Source: UBA5072 sp041737175 (GTDB lineage: Bacteria; Bacteroidota; Bacteroidia; Bacteroidales; UBA10428). Taken from it: DNA of 64,000 bases. Location: assembly GCA_041737175.1 (NCBI GenBank), contig JBGSSF010000021.1:62001-126000 (forward strand), in the 5' to 3' direction. Below the pieces are notes generated by a model, which made no database searches, was not told the origin of the DNA, and saw only the letters and a program-made list of their open reading frames with translations. A program made the translations under genes and the position numbers. Below, piece by piece: positions 8,101 through 15,736 of this stretch; position 1 is the first letter of the stretch; each line of letters starts with the position of its first letter.

Positions 8101-10775
8101 TGCAATGGCATGTTTTCAATTTCAGGAATCTCCGAGGGGATTTTGACTGTAAACCGGGCACCTCCGTTCTGACGATTTTCAACCGACACAGTACCTTTTT
8201 GTGCTTCCACAAAACCTTTAACGATGGATAAACCCAGACCGGTACCACCTGCCTTGCTTCCTTCAACCCGGTAGAACTTATTGAAAATAAAAGGAAGCGC
8301 TTCTTTAGGAAAGCCCGGACCTCTGTCCATTACTTCCAAAACAAAATTTTTGTGATCATAGTAAATTTTAATGCGCAGACTGGTGTTTTTGACAGCATAT
8401 TGACAGGCGTTATAAACCAGATTATGCAGCACCTGTTCCATTAAACCAAAATCGAGTTTAACCAAAGGCATATCATCGGGTATTACCACCATCAGGTGAA
8501 AAGGCGCCAATTCAGTTTTCAGATTATCGGTAATCCGGTTTACCAGATCATGTACATCACACCAGTCCATATGCGGGGTGATCCGGCCGCTTTCCAGGCG
8601 TGACATGCTAAGCAGGTTCTCAATAAGCCGGTTGAGCCGTTCTGAGGCTTTGAATATCTCACTGCTTAACTCGGCTCTCACCATGTCACTGTGACCGGTG
8701 TCAAGAAGCGAGTCAGAAGCTCCCATGATAGTGGCGACAGGGATACGCAATTCATGTGAAATGGAATTGAAAAGGGTTTTGTACAGCTTATCTGATTCAT
8801 TCAGAATATATGCATTTTTGGTGGCCTCCCGCAGGAATTCGCGTTCGAATTTTCCTGAAATCTGAGCAACAAAAGCCTCCCAGAACTGTGTCTCACCTTG
8901 CGTAAATACTGTCAAATGCACAACGGCAATTACTCCCATGTTACTGCTATTCCCGGCAAGGGGGTAGAAGGTATAATCGGTGGAAGGCAGGGTATCCGTG
9001 TGTTTTCCTGCTTTCATCGAGTGCCGGAATACCCACACGGCAATGCTCTTGTCGTTTTCAGAAAATTGCAAAGTAGTGTCATGCCGAACCTCGCTTTCGA
9101 GCTGGTTTAATTCGTTTTTAAGAAAAATGGCGCAATTCAGGTTAAAATTCCTTTGAATGGATTTCAGGGCAATTTTTAAAACCTCATCTATGCCGGAGGC
9201 CGTGGTAAGTTCTCGTGTCAGTTGATACAATGCATGCGTGCGCTCTTCACGAATCCTGATTTTTTTCTCCTGATGGCGGACCCGTGATGTCAGAATGCCG
9301 TTAAGAAGGGCAATGATGAAAAACATGATCAGCATCAGCACATCAACGGGATCTTCGATGTGCATTGTAAAGGGTGGAGGAATGAAAAAAAAGTCCCAGA
9401 TCAGGGCGCTTAATGTTGCGGCAAGCAAGATGGGGCCTGTGCCATAGAAAAGGGCAAGAATGGATACCAAAAACAGTAAGGCAAATGATACTACCTGGTA
9501 ACCGATTACATCTTTGGCCACATAACAAATAACAGAAGCCAGAATAACAATGAGCGAGGTAGTAAGATATTGGGCGATGTTTGGTGTAAAAGCAGGAATC
9601 GAGACTTTTTTCCTGAAACGATCTTTGGCATGGCTATCGGACCCCAGAATGTAAACATCGATATTTCCGCTGTAACGGATCAACCGGTTTACAAAATTAC
9701 CGAGTCTGAACATGGATATAACATTTCGGACACGTGGTTTACCTACTACAATATGTGTAACATTTTCTTTCAGGGCAAAGTCAACAATGGCTTTAACGAT
9801 ATCATAATTTGTGATAATGCGAAACTTGATTCCCAGCTGCTTGGCCAGGTTGATGTTTTTATCGAGTTGCTCCCGTTCTTTGGTGGTTAACTGATGAGAA
9901 GTTTCAACATAAATTGCCTGTATAACAGCCCCCATTGAATAAGACAGGTTTTTTGCCCAGCGCAATAACCGGGTCGACTGCTGGCTGTAATCCATGGCAA
10001 CAAGCAGACTCAAACCTGATTTCCATGGGCCCCGGATCCCTTTCTGATGCATGTAATCATGCAACTGCTTGTCGACACGATCGGCAACTAAACGCAATGC
10101 CATCTCGCGCAATGCAGTAATATTCCCCTTACGGAAGAAATTTTCCATAGCCTGTCTGGAACGATCAGGGGTATAAACCTTTCCTTCGGACAGCCGTTGC
10201 AGCAGTTCATCAGGGGCCAGGTCAACCAGTTCAACTTCATCCGCATTCTCAAAGATCTCGTCCGGCAGGGTTTCCCGAACGATGATGCCGGTAATTTGCG
10301 CTACCAAATCTGACCGGCTTTCCAGATGTTGCACATTTAATGTAGTGTAAACATCGATGCCGGCCTCCAGAATTTCCTGCACATCCTGGTACCTCTTGGC
10401 ATGCCGGCTGCCGGGAGCATTTGTATGGGCCAGCTCATCCACAATGGCTATCCCGGGTTTCCGGGCAATGATCGCATCCAGGTCCATTTCCTCTACCGAA
10501 GCACCTCTGTATTGGTAAGATTTACGGGGTATCAATTCAAATCCTTCCGCCAGTTCCGCCGTTTCCTTCCGGTTGTGCGTTTCGACATATCCTGTAACAA
10601 TATCGCTTCCTTTCAGCTTTTCAGCATGGGCAGCCTGCAGCATGGTATACGTTTTCCCCACGCCTGCACACATTCCGAAAAATATTTTCAGCTTCCCGTG
10701 TTTGCCTTTTTCTTCTTCCCGGATCAGGGAAGCCAAAAGCTCATCAGGATCGGGTCTGTTTTCTTCGTAAACCAT
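8097..10775 (-). CDS. kdpD: KdpD osmosensitive potassium sensor histidine kinase
   Basis: 892 aa, the family length. Order of domains: N-terminal KdpD domain with Walker A GMCAGVGKT and the DELAHTNAPGSRH motif; a universal-stress-like domain; four clustered membrane segments (about residues 395-500); a GAF-like region; a HisKA domain with phospho-acceptor His in SISHELRIP; and a HATPase domain with NLVYNACQYA, DRGPGFP and GTGLGLSIVKG. It senses potassium/ionic status at the membrane and phosphorylates KdpE. It overlaps kdpC by 1 nt and kdpE by 4 nt, so it is cotranscribed with the pump it controls. Confidence 0.95.
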   Translation of the reverse strand: MVYEENRPDPDELLASLIREEEKGKHGKLKIFFGMCAGVGKTYTMLQAAHAEKLKGSDIVTGYVETHNRKETAELAEGFELIPRKSYQYRGASVEEMDLDAIIARKPGIAIVDELAHTNAPGSRHAKRYQDVQEILEAGIDVYTTLNVQHLESRSDLVAQITGIIVRETLPDEIFENADEVELVDLAPDELLQRLSEGKVYTPDRSRQAMENFFRKGNITALREMALRLVADRVDKQLHDYMHQKGIRGPWKSGLSLLVAMDYSQQSTRLLRWAKNLSYSMGAVIQAIYVETSHQLTTKEREQLDKNINLAKQLGIKFRIITNYDIVKAIVDFALKENVTHIVVGKPRVRNVISMFRLGNFVNRLIRYSGNIDVYILGSDSHAKDRFRKKVSIPAFTPNIAQYLTTSLIVILASVICYVAKDVIGYQVVSFALLFLVSILALFYGTGPILLAATLSALIWDFFFIPPPFTMHIEDPVDVLMLIMFFIIALLNGILTSRVRHQEKKIRIREERTHALYQLTRELTTASGIDEVLKIALKSIQRNFNLNCAIFLKNELNQLESEVRHDTTLQFSENDKSIAVWVFRHSMKAGKHTDTLPSTDYTFYPLAGNSSNMGVIAVVHLTVFTQGETQFWEAFVAQISGKFEREFLREATKNAYILNESDKLYKTLFNSISHELRIPVATIMGASDSLLDTGHSDMVRAELSSEIFKASERLNRLIENLLSMSRLESGRITPHMDWCDVHDLVNRITDNLKTELAPFHLMVVIPDDMPLVKLDFGLMEQVLHNLVYNACQYAVKNTSLRIKIYYDHKNFVLEVMDRGPGFPKEALPFIFNKFYRVEGSKAGGTGLGLSIVKGFVEAQKGTVSVENRQNGGARFTVKIPSEIPEIENMPLQ

Positions 10776-11350
10776 TATCTGATTTTATCCAGATTTAAAT
10801 TTAGTTCAAAAACATTGATTCTGCGTTCACCAAGAATGTAAAACTGCGGTTCTTCAGTCTTACTATTTACAAGCTGCAACAATTGCTCTTTTTGGGCATC
10901 CGTAAAATTTCGTGCCAAAGCCACCCTCTCCAGTTGAAGCAAGGCCGCCTCCGGAGAAATGTGGGGATCAAGACCACTGGCCGAGGCAAAGATCATTTCT
11001 GCGGGAATGACCGATCCATCGGTCAGCAAATTGCCTTTCCTGAACAAATCCCGTCTTTCCGTGATTTGCTTTACCAATTTTTCACTGGTAGGTCCCAGAT
11101 TGGATGCACCGGAAGGTATGGGATTATAATCGATGACAGAAGGCCTTGACCAGAAATAAAAAGAACTGTCGAACTGCTGGCCGATTAACGCTGAACCGGC
11201 AATATTTCCCTCTTTCATTACCAGGCTTCCATTCGCCCTGGCCGGAAAGATAAGCTGTGCAACGCCGGTCATAAATAGCGGATAAGCCATCCCTGTAAGA
11301 ATGATCATAACCAGTAGTACCTTTAATGCTATTATGAATTGTGTTTTCAT
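10775..11350 (-). CDS. kdpC: Potassium-transporting ATPase subunit KdpC
   Basis: 191 aa with one N-terminal membrane helix (LLVMIILTGMAYPLFMTGVAQ), then the KdpC signatures IGQQFDSSFYFWSRPS, SGASNLGPTS, and SGLDPHISPEAALLQ near the middle. KdpC is the periplasm-facing accessory subunit that stabilises the KdpFABC pump and raises its ATP affinity. Its stop codon overlaps the kdpD start by 1 nt. Confidence 0.95.
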   Translation of the reverse strand: MKTQFIIALKVLLVMIILTGMAYPLFMTGVAQLIFPARANGSLVMKEGNIAGSALIGQQFDSSFYFWSRPSVIDYNPIPSGASNLGPTSEKLVKQITERRDLFRKGNLLTDGSVIPAEMIFASASGLDPHISPEAALLQLERVALARNFTDAQKEQLLQLVNSKTEEPQFYILGERRINVFELNLNLDKIR

Positions 11351-11386
11351 GTAAGTCTATTTAAGCATCCTTCATTTTTTTGACTC

Positions 11387-13477
11387 CTAAATCAACCCTG
11401 TAAACTCAAGCAGCAAATCGATAAGCTTGATTCCCGCAAAAGGAATGATGATTCCGCCAATTCCATAAATCAGCATATTTAAACCAAGCACGCGGTTGGC
11501 TGAAACTGGGCGGTATTTCACACCCTTCAGGGCAAGGGGGATAAGGGCAACAATGATAAGGGCATTGAATATAACAGCGCTTAAAATGGCGCTTTCGGGA
11601 GTGGCCAGTTTCATAATGTTTAAGGCATTCAAGGGCGCCATTCCTGAAGCGGTCACATACAACATTGTTGCTATGGCAGGAATAATGGCGAAATATTTCG
11701 CCACATCATTGGCAATGCTGAATGTTGTGAGCGCACCACGTGTCATCAGCAATTGTTTGCCGGTTTCAACCACTTCAATAAGTTTCGTGGGATTGCTGTC
11801 AAGGTCTACCATGTTCCCGGCCTCACGGGCGGCCTGAGTACCTGTATTCATGGCCAGGCCCACATCAGCCTGGGCCAGAGCCGGCGCGTCATTGGTGCCG
11901 TCGCCGATCATCCCTACCAGATGACCCTTTGACTGTTCTTCGCGAATTCGGTACAATTTATCTTCAGGTTTGGCCTCGGCCATGAAATCATCCACTCCGG
12001 CTTCGGCTGCTATGGCAGCAGCTGTCTGGGGATTGTCACCCGTGATCATTACGGTTTTAATTCCCATTTTACGAAGTTGGGCAAACCGTTGCCTGATACC
12101 TCCTTTTACGATATCCTTGAGGTGAATAACGCCCAGCACCTGGTTGTTTTCTGCAACTACCAGTGGCGTAGATCCTTGTCTTGATAAATCAAGTACAACC
12201 TCTTCCACATTTTTAGGAAAGAATCCATTGTTTTTTTCAGTAAACTTCCTGATCGCTTCAGCGGCGCCTTTCCGGATACTGCGCATTTGACCGTCCGGCT
12301 TTCCGATATCGATGCCGCTCATTCTTGTTTGTGCGGAAAAGGGAATGAAAACAGTATCCGAAGGATCCAATTCTCGTCCCCGGATGTTGAATTGCTCTTT
12401 GGCCAAAACTACCACAGAACGACCTTCAGGAGTTTCATCGGCCAGGGATGCCAGTTGAGCGGAATCCGCCAGATGGTCCTTTGGAATTCCGTCCGCGGGT
12501 ATAAATTCAGTGGCCATACGGTTGCCCAGGGTGATGGTACCCGTTTTATCAAGCAGCAAAACATCCGTATCACCGGCTGCTTCAATGGCCCTCCCACTGG
12601 TAGCAATAACATTCTTACGCAACAGTCGGTCCATTCCGCTTATCCCGATCGCACTCAGCAGACCGCCGATCGTGGTCGGTATCAGACATACCAGCAGCGC
12701 TATGAGAACAGGCAAAGCCAGGTTGTGATCTCCGGATAATCCCGAAGCTTTCAGACTGTATCCGAAATAAGCCGGCATGGCGACGACAACAAGCAGGAAA
12801 ATGATGGTAAGGCCCGATAATAGTATGGTCAGTGCTATTTCATTTGGTGTTTTCTGGCGTTTTGCCCCTTCGACCAGAGCAATCATCCGGTCCAGAAATG
12901 TATTACCCGTCTCGGACGTCATCTGGATGATGATCCGGTCACTGATTACTTTGGTACCCCCGGTAACAGCACTCCGGTCACCACCGCTTTCACGGATAAC
13001 CGGTGCCGATTCACCTGTAATAGCTGATTCATCAACACTGGCAATCCCCTCGATTACATCTCCGTCGGCAGGAATTACATCTCCTGCTTCACAAACTACA
13101 ATATCTCCCTTTCTCAGGTCCGGAGCCCAAACAAGTTCCTCCTTCTTCTGCATCAGCTTTCTGGCTTTCGTCCGGCTACGGCTCTTACGCAGGCTTTCGG
13201 CCTGCGCTTTGCCGCGACCCTCAGCCACTGCTTCGGCAAAATTGGCAAACAATACGGTAAACCAAAGCCAGAGCGTGATCTGAAAGTTAAAACCTGAGAA
13301 ATGACACTTGAAAACATCAGCAATAACTATCACCGTTGTTATCAACGCGCCTATCCCGACGATGAAAATAACAGGATTTTTTGCGAGAGTAACCGGATTG
13401 AGTTTACCAAAGGAATCTTTGAATGCCTGTTTTCCTATTTCTCCGGTAAACAGTCGGTTATTATTTCGATTTTGCAT
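11387..13477 (-). CDS. kdpB: Potassium-transporting P-type ATPase subunit KdpB
   Basis: 696 aa. Catalytic subunit of the KdpFABC pump. The phosphorylation site is Asp310 in DKTGT, the actuator loop is TGES (154-157), and the hinge motif is GDGTNDAPALAQADVG; the membrane helix with the IPTTIGGLL motif is intact. The serine of TGES, which in E. coli is inhibited by phosphorylation at high potassium, is conserved (Ser157). It lies between kdpA (21 nt upstream) and kdpC (36 nt downstream). Confidence 0.97.
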   Translation of the reverse strand: MQNRNNNRLFTGEIGKQAFKDSFGKLNPVTLAKNPVIFIVGIGALITTVIVIADVFKCHFSGFNFQITLWLWFTVLFANFAEAVAEGRGKAQAESLRKSRSRTKARKLMQKKEELVWAPDLRKGDIVVCEAGDVIPADGDVIEGIASVDESAITGESAPVIRESGGDRSAVTGGTKVISDRIIIQMTSETGNTFLDRMIALVEGAKRQKTPNEIALTILLSGLTIIFLLVVVAMPAYFGYSLKASGLSGDHNLALPVLIALLVCLIPTTIGGLLSAIGISGMDRLLRKNVIATSGRAIEAAGDTDVLLLDKTGTITLGNRMATEFIPADGIPKDHLADSAQLASLADETPEGRSVVVLAKEQFNIRGRELDPSDTVFIPFSAQTRMSGIDIGKPDGQMRSIRKGAAEAIRKFTEKNNGFFPKNVEEVVLDLSRQGSTPLVVAENNQVLGVIHLKDIVKGGIRQRFAQLRKMGIKTVMITGDNPQTAAAIAAEAGVDDFMAEAKPEDKLYRIREEQSKGHLVGMIGDGTNDAPALAQADVGLAMNTGTQAAREAGNMVDLDSNPTKLIEVVETGKQLLMTRGALTTFSIANDVAKYFAIIPAIATMLYVTASGMAPLNALNIMKLATPESAILSAVIFNALIIVALIPLALKGVKYRPVSANRVLGLNMLIYGIGGIIIPFAGIKLIDLLLEFTGLI

Positions 13478-13498
13478 ATTATTTATCCTTGATTTCTA

Positions 13499-15184
13499 TT
13501 AAAACATAACACCCTGATTCATTAATAAATGCTCAACAATGGGCCCGAGTGCAAGGGGCGGAAAAAAGGTCAGTCCACCGATGATAAGTATTACAGCCAT
13601 CAGCAATACCATAAACAGCCAGTTATCGGTTTTAAATGTACCCATTGAATCCGGAGTGATCTTTTTTTCGGCCATACTGCCTGCAATGGCCATTACCGGA
13701 ATCAGGATTCCAAAACGGCCAATAATCACACCACATCCGATCATCAGATTGTAAAATACCGTATTGGCATTGAGCCCTGCAAATGCACTGCCATTATTGC
13801 CGGCAGCAGAGCTGAAGGCATACAGTATTTCAGAAAGGCCATGCGGCCCGGCATTATTCAGACCCGTAAGTCCCGGGCCGACGGTGCATGCAATGGCTGT
13901 AAACAGTTTAATAACTATATTGGGTGCCAGAACGGCAATAATGGCCATCTTCACCTCAAACGCCTCCACTTTTTTACCCAGGTATTCGGGGGTTCGGCCT
14001 ACCATAAGACCTGCTATAAAAACGGTCAGCAAAATGAAGATGACCATCCCGTATAATCCGCAACCCACCCCTCCAAAAATGACCTCCCCCAGCATCATGT
14101 TGAACATGGCAACCATACCCGACAAAGGAGTCAGACTATCATGCATGGAACTCACGGAGCCATTGGATGTGGCCGTGGTAGTAACGGACCATAAAACACT
14201 GTTCATCACTCCAAAACGGGTTTCCTTTCCTTCCATATTGCCTGTAATATTCAACACGTTGTTATAACTGTACTCCGACCATAGTGAAATTCCAAGTCCT
14301 ATTCCAAAAAGAATCAACATGGTATAAAATATAGTTCGCCCCTGTCGCCTGGAATTCAGGTAATGACCATAGGTAAATACCAGACCGACTGAGATGATGA
14401 TGATCGCAAACAATTCCAGGAAATTACTGAACGGCGTCGGATTTTCGAAGGGATGAGCGCTGTTGGCATTAAAGAACCCACCCCCGTTGGTCCCGAGTTG
14501 CTTTATGGCAATTTGGGAAGCTGCCGGGCCGAGTGCAATAACCTGTTCACTTCCCTGCAATGTGGTTGCCGTAATAGATTGTGAAAATGTCTGCACAACT
14601 CCCTGTCCAATCAACAGAAAAGCCAGAACAATTGACAGGGGTATTAATATATATACAACACCACGGGTCAGGTCAACCCAGAAATTACCCAGGACATTCG
14701 TGGATTTTCTGGTCAGCCCGCGCATCAATGCCATCATCACTGCGATTCCGGTAGCAGCACTTACAAAATTCTGCACGGTAATTCCCAGCATCTGTACCAG
14801 GAAACTCATTGTATTTTCACCACCGTAGGCCTGCCAGTTGGTATTGGTAATAAAACTGGCGGCAGTATTAAATGCAAGATGCCATGGAACATTGGGCAAT
14901 TTTCCGGCATTCAACGGTAAATACGCCTGCAACACCTGCAGGAGATACAGGAAAAACATGCCCAGGAAATTGAATAGGAGAACAGCGGACGTATATATCT
15001 TCCAGTTCATTTCTTCCTTGCTGTTGATACCGACTATTTTGTATACTGAATTTTCAAGCCAGCCAAAAATCGGTCTCATGATATGTTTTTCACCGGTGAA
15101 CACCCGAAACATAAATTTACCCAACAAGGGTGCTGTTGCAGTTACCAAAACAAAGAATAGGATTAGTTGAACCGCTTCATGCAT
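13499..15184 (-). CDS. kdpA: Potassium-transporting ATPase subunit KdpA
   Basis: 561 aa polytopic membrane protein with the four pore-loop repeats of the superfamily of K+ transporters: TNTNWQAYGGE, LGTNGGGFFNANSAHP, TTTATSNGSVSSMHDSL and SSAAGNNGSAFAGL. KdpA selects and binds K+ and passes it to KdpB. Start MHEAVQLILFFVLVT is the only sensible choice and begins a first membrane helix. The tiny kdpF lies 59 nt upstream. Confidence 0.96.
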   Translation of the reverse strand: MHEAVQLILFFVLVTATAPLLGKFMFRVFTGEKHIMRPIFGWLENSVYKIVGINSKEEMNWKIYTSAVLLFNFLGMFFLYLLQVLQAYLPLNAGKLPNVPWHLAFNTAASFITNTNWQAYGGENTMSFLVQMLGITVQNFVSAATGIAVMMALMRGLTRKSTNVLGNFWVDLTRGVVYILIPLSIVLAFLLIGQGVVQTFSQSITATTLQGSEQVIALGPAASQIAIKQLGTNGGGFFNANSAHPFENPTPFSNFLELFAIIIISVGLVFTYGHYLNSRRQGRTIFYTMLILFGIGLGISLWSEYSYNNVLNITGNMEGKETRFGVMNSVLWSVTTTATSNGSVSSMHDSLTPLSGMVAMFNMMLGEVIFGGVGCGLYGMVIFILLTVFIAGLMVGRTPEYLGKKVEAFEVKMAIIAVLAPNIVIKLFTAIACTVGPGLTGLNNAGPHGLSEILYAFSSAAGNNGSAFAGLNANTVFYNLMIGCGVIIGRFGILIPVMAIAGSMAEKKITPDSMGTFKTDNWLFMVLLMAVILIIGGLTFFPPLALGPIVEHLLMNQGVMF

Positions 15185-15243
15185 TTTTTACATTTTAAAA
15201 TAGTGTGTAAAATGATCTTTACAATATAAAAGAGGCCGGTTCA

Positions 15244-15375
15244 TCAGAATTTTTCCGGTCTTACCAGGGTGTATATCAGATATCCCAGGATAATAAGGGC
15301 AATTATACCGCCGATCAGGTAGCTATGCGGCCCGTTGGATGCGGTAATGGCAGATATATTGTACAGCACATTCAT
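15244..15375 (-). CDS. kdpF: KdpF small membrane subunit
   Basis: 43-residue ORF starting MNVLYNISAITASNG, with one hydrophobic helix (LIGGIIALIILGYLIYTLV) and the diagnostic C-terminus LVRPEKF shared by KdpF proteins. KdpF is a single-span peptide that stabilises the KdpABC complex. It sits immediately upstream of kdpA as in other kdp operons, and its ATG begins 1 nt after the stop codon of the preceding small ORF. Confidence 0.85.
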   Translation of the reverse strand: MNVLYNISAITASNGPHSYLIGGIIALIILGYLIYTLVRPEKF

Positions 15376-15376
15376 A

Positions 15377-15517
15377 TTAATTGTATTTTTTGGGTTTAAT
15401 CAAACAAAGCAGTAAAGAACCCAGTATGAGAAATGCGATAATTGTTTCCTTTATATGATTGGATGGGATATTCAGTTGGATCGTTGCCGTAAAAAATATT
15501 ATTGAAATTACTTTCAT
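15377..15517 (-). CDS. Small membrane ORF leading the kdp operon, KdpF-like
   Basis: 46-residue ORF: MKVISIIFFTATIQLN, then a strongly hydrophobic helix (ETIIAFLILGSLLLCLI) ending KPKKYN, which resembles the KdpF ending RPEKF in spacing and charge. It is the first ORF after the predicted kdp promoter and is separated from kdpF by 1 nt. Support that it is real: its ATG lies 23 nt after the end of the TACATTTG box, almost the same as the 24 nt between the mirrored box and the kup start. It could be a second KdpF-like peptide or a leader peptide. Function inferred, no direct evidence. Confidence 0.55.
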   Translation of the reverse strand: MKVISIIFFTATIQLNIPSNHIKETIIAFLILGSLLLCLIKPKKYN

Positions 15518-15539
15518 ACCGGTTGGTCATTAATCGGAT

Positions 15540-15547
15540 CAAATGTA
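15540..15547 (-). promoter_or_regulatory. kdp operon -7 box (TACATTTG)
   Basis: On the minus strand the bases read TACATTTG, an exact match to the Bacteroidota TAnnTTTG -7 element. A start site about 7 nt downstream would leave a leader of roughly 16 nt before the first ATG of the operon. There is no clear -33 TTTG, which fits an activator-dependent promoter. Confidence 0.65.
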
Positions 15548-15590
15548 GGGCCGGAATCATAAGTGAAATATTAATATTTACTCCCTGGTT

Positions 15591-15609
15591 ATAAAGATTT
15601 TATAAATAT
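15591..15609 (-). promoter_or_regulatory. Putative KdpE site, kdp side
   Basis: Two 8-bp direct repeats, ATAAAGAT and ATAAATAT, begin 11 bp apart, the spacing with which OmpR-family regulators bind as head-to-tail dimers. The pair lies upstream of the kdp -7 box and mirrors the pair on the kup side. Assignment to KdpE is inference from the neighbouring kdpE gene and the layout. Confidence 0.5.
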
Positions 15610-15643
15610 TTTGGATACTAAGGTTCCTCGCGTTTTTAGTATA

Positions 15644-15662
15644 ATCTTTATAAAATCTTTAT
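15644..15662 (+). promoter_or_regulatory. Putative KdpE site, kup side
   Basis: Two perfect 8-bp direct repeats ATCTTTAT start at 15644 and 15655, exactly 11 bp apart. They lie about 44 nt upstream of the kup -7 box, a normal position for an OmpR-type activator. This is the inverted copy of the kdp-side element. Confidence 0.5.
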
Positions 15663-15705
15663 TCTCTGCCGGTAAAAACTTATAATTCATTTATGATTCC
15701 AACCC

Positions 15706-15713
15706 TACATTTG
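15706..15713 (+). promoter_or_regulatory. kup -7 box (TACATTTG)
   Basis: Exact match to TAnnTTTG, mirror image of the kdp box. It ends 24 nt before the TTG start of kup. No canonical -33 element is seen at 19-21 nt upstream. Confidence 0.65.
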
Positions 15714-15736
15714 ACCTGAGAAACAATCATACTGTC

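Larger units (their letters stand above)
15540..15713. repeat. 174-bp imperfect palindrome between kdp and kup
   Basis: The outer arms 15540-15610 and 15643-15713 are inverted copies, identical at 56 of 71 positions around a centre at 15626.5. The outermost 11 bp are perfect, as is the 16-bp block at 15591-15606 / 15647-15662. Each arm ends in a promoter box facing outward. A smaller stem (ATACTAA / TTAGTAT) lies near the centre with a slight offset. It looks like a duplicated and inverted promoter region rather than a mobile element. Confidence 0.9.

Noticed and set aside
12777..13283. 168-residue plus-strand frame within kdpB
   Set aside because: Antisense to a well-supported catalytic subunit; low-complexity Ser/Ile-rich product typical of shadow frames.
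15540..15736. c-di-AMP (ydaO-type) riboswitch in the kup leader
   Set aside because: If the TACATTTG box is used, the leader is only about 16 nt, too short for any riboswitch; the conserved DNA lies upstream of the start site.
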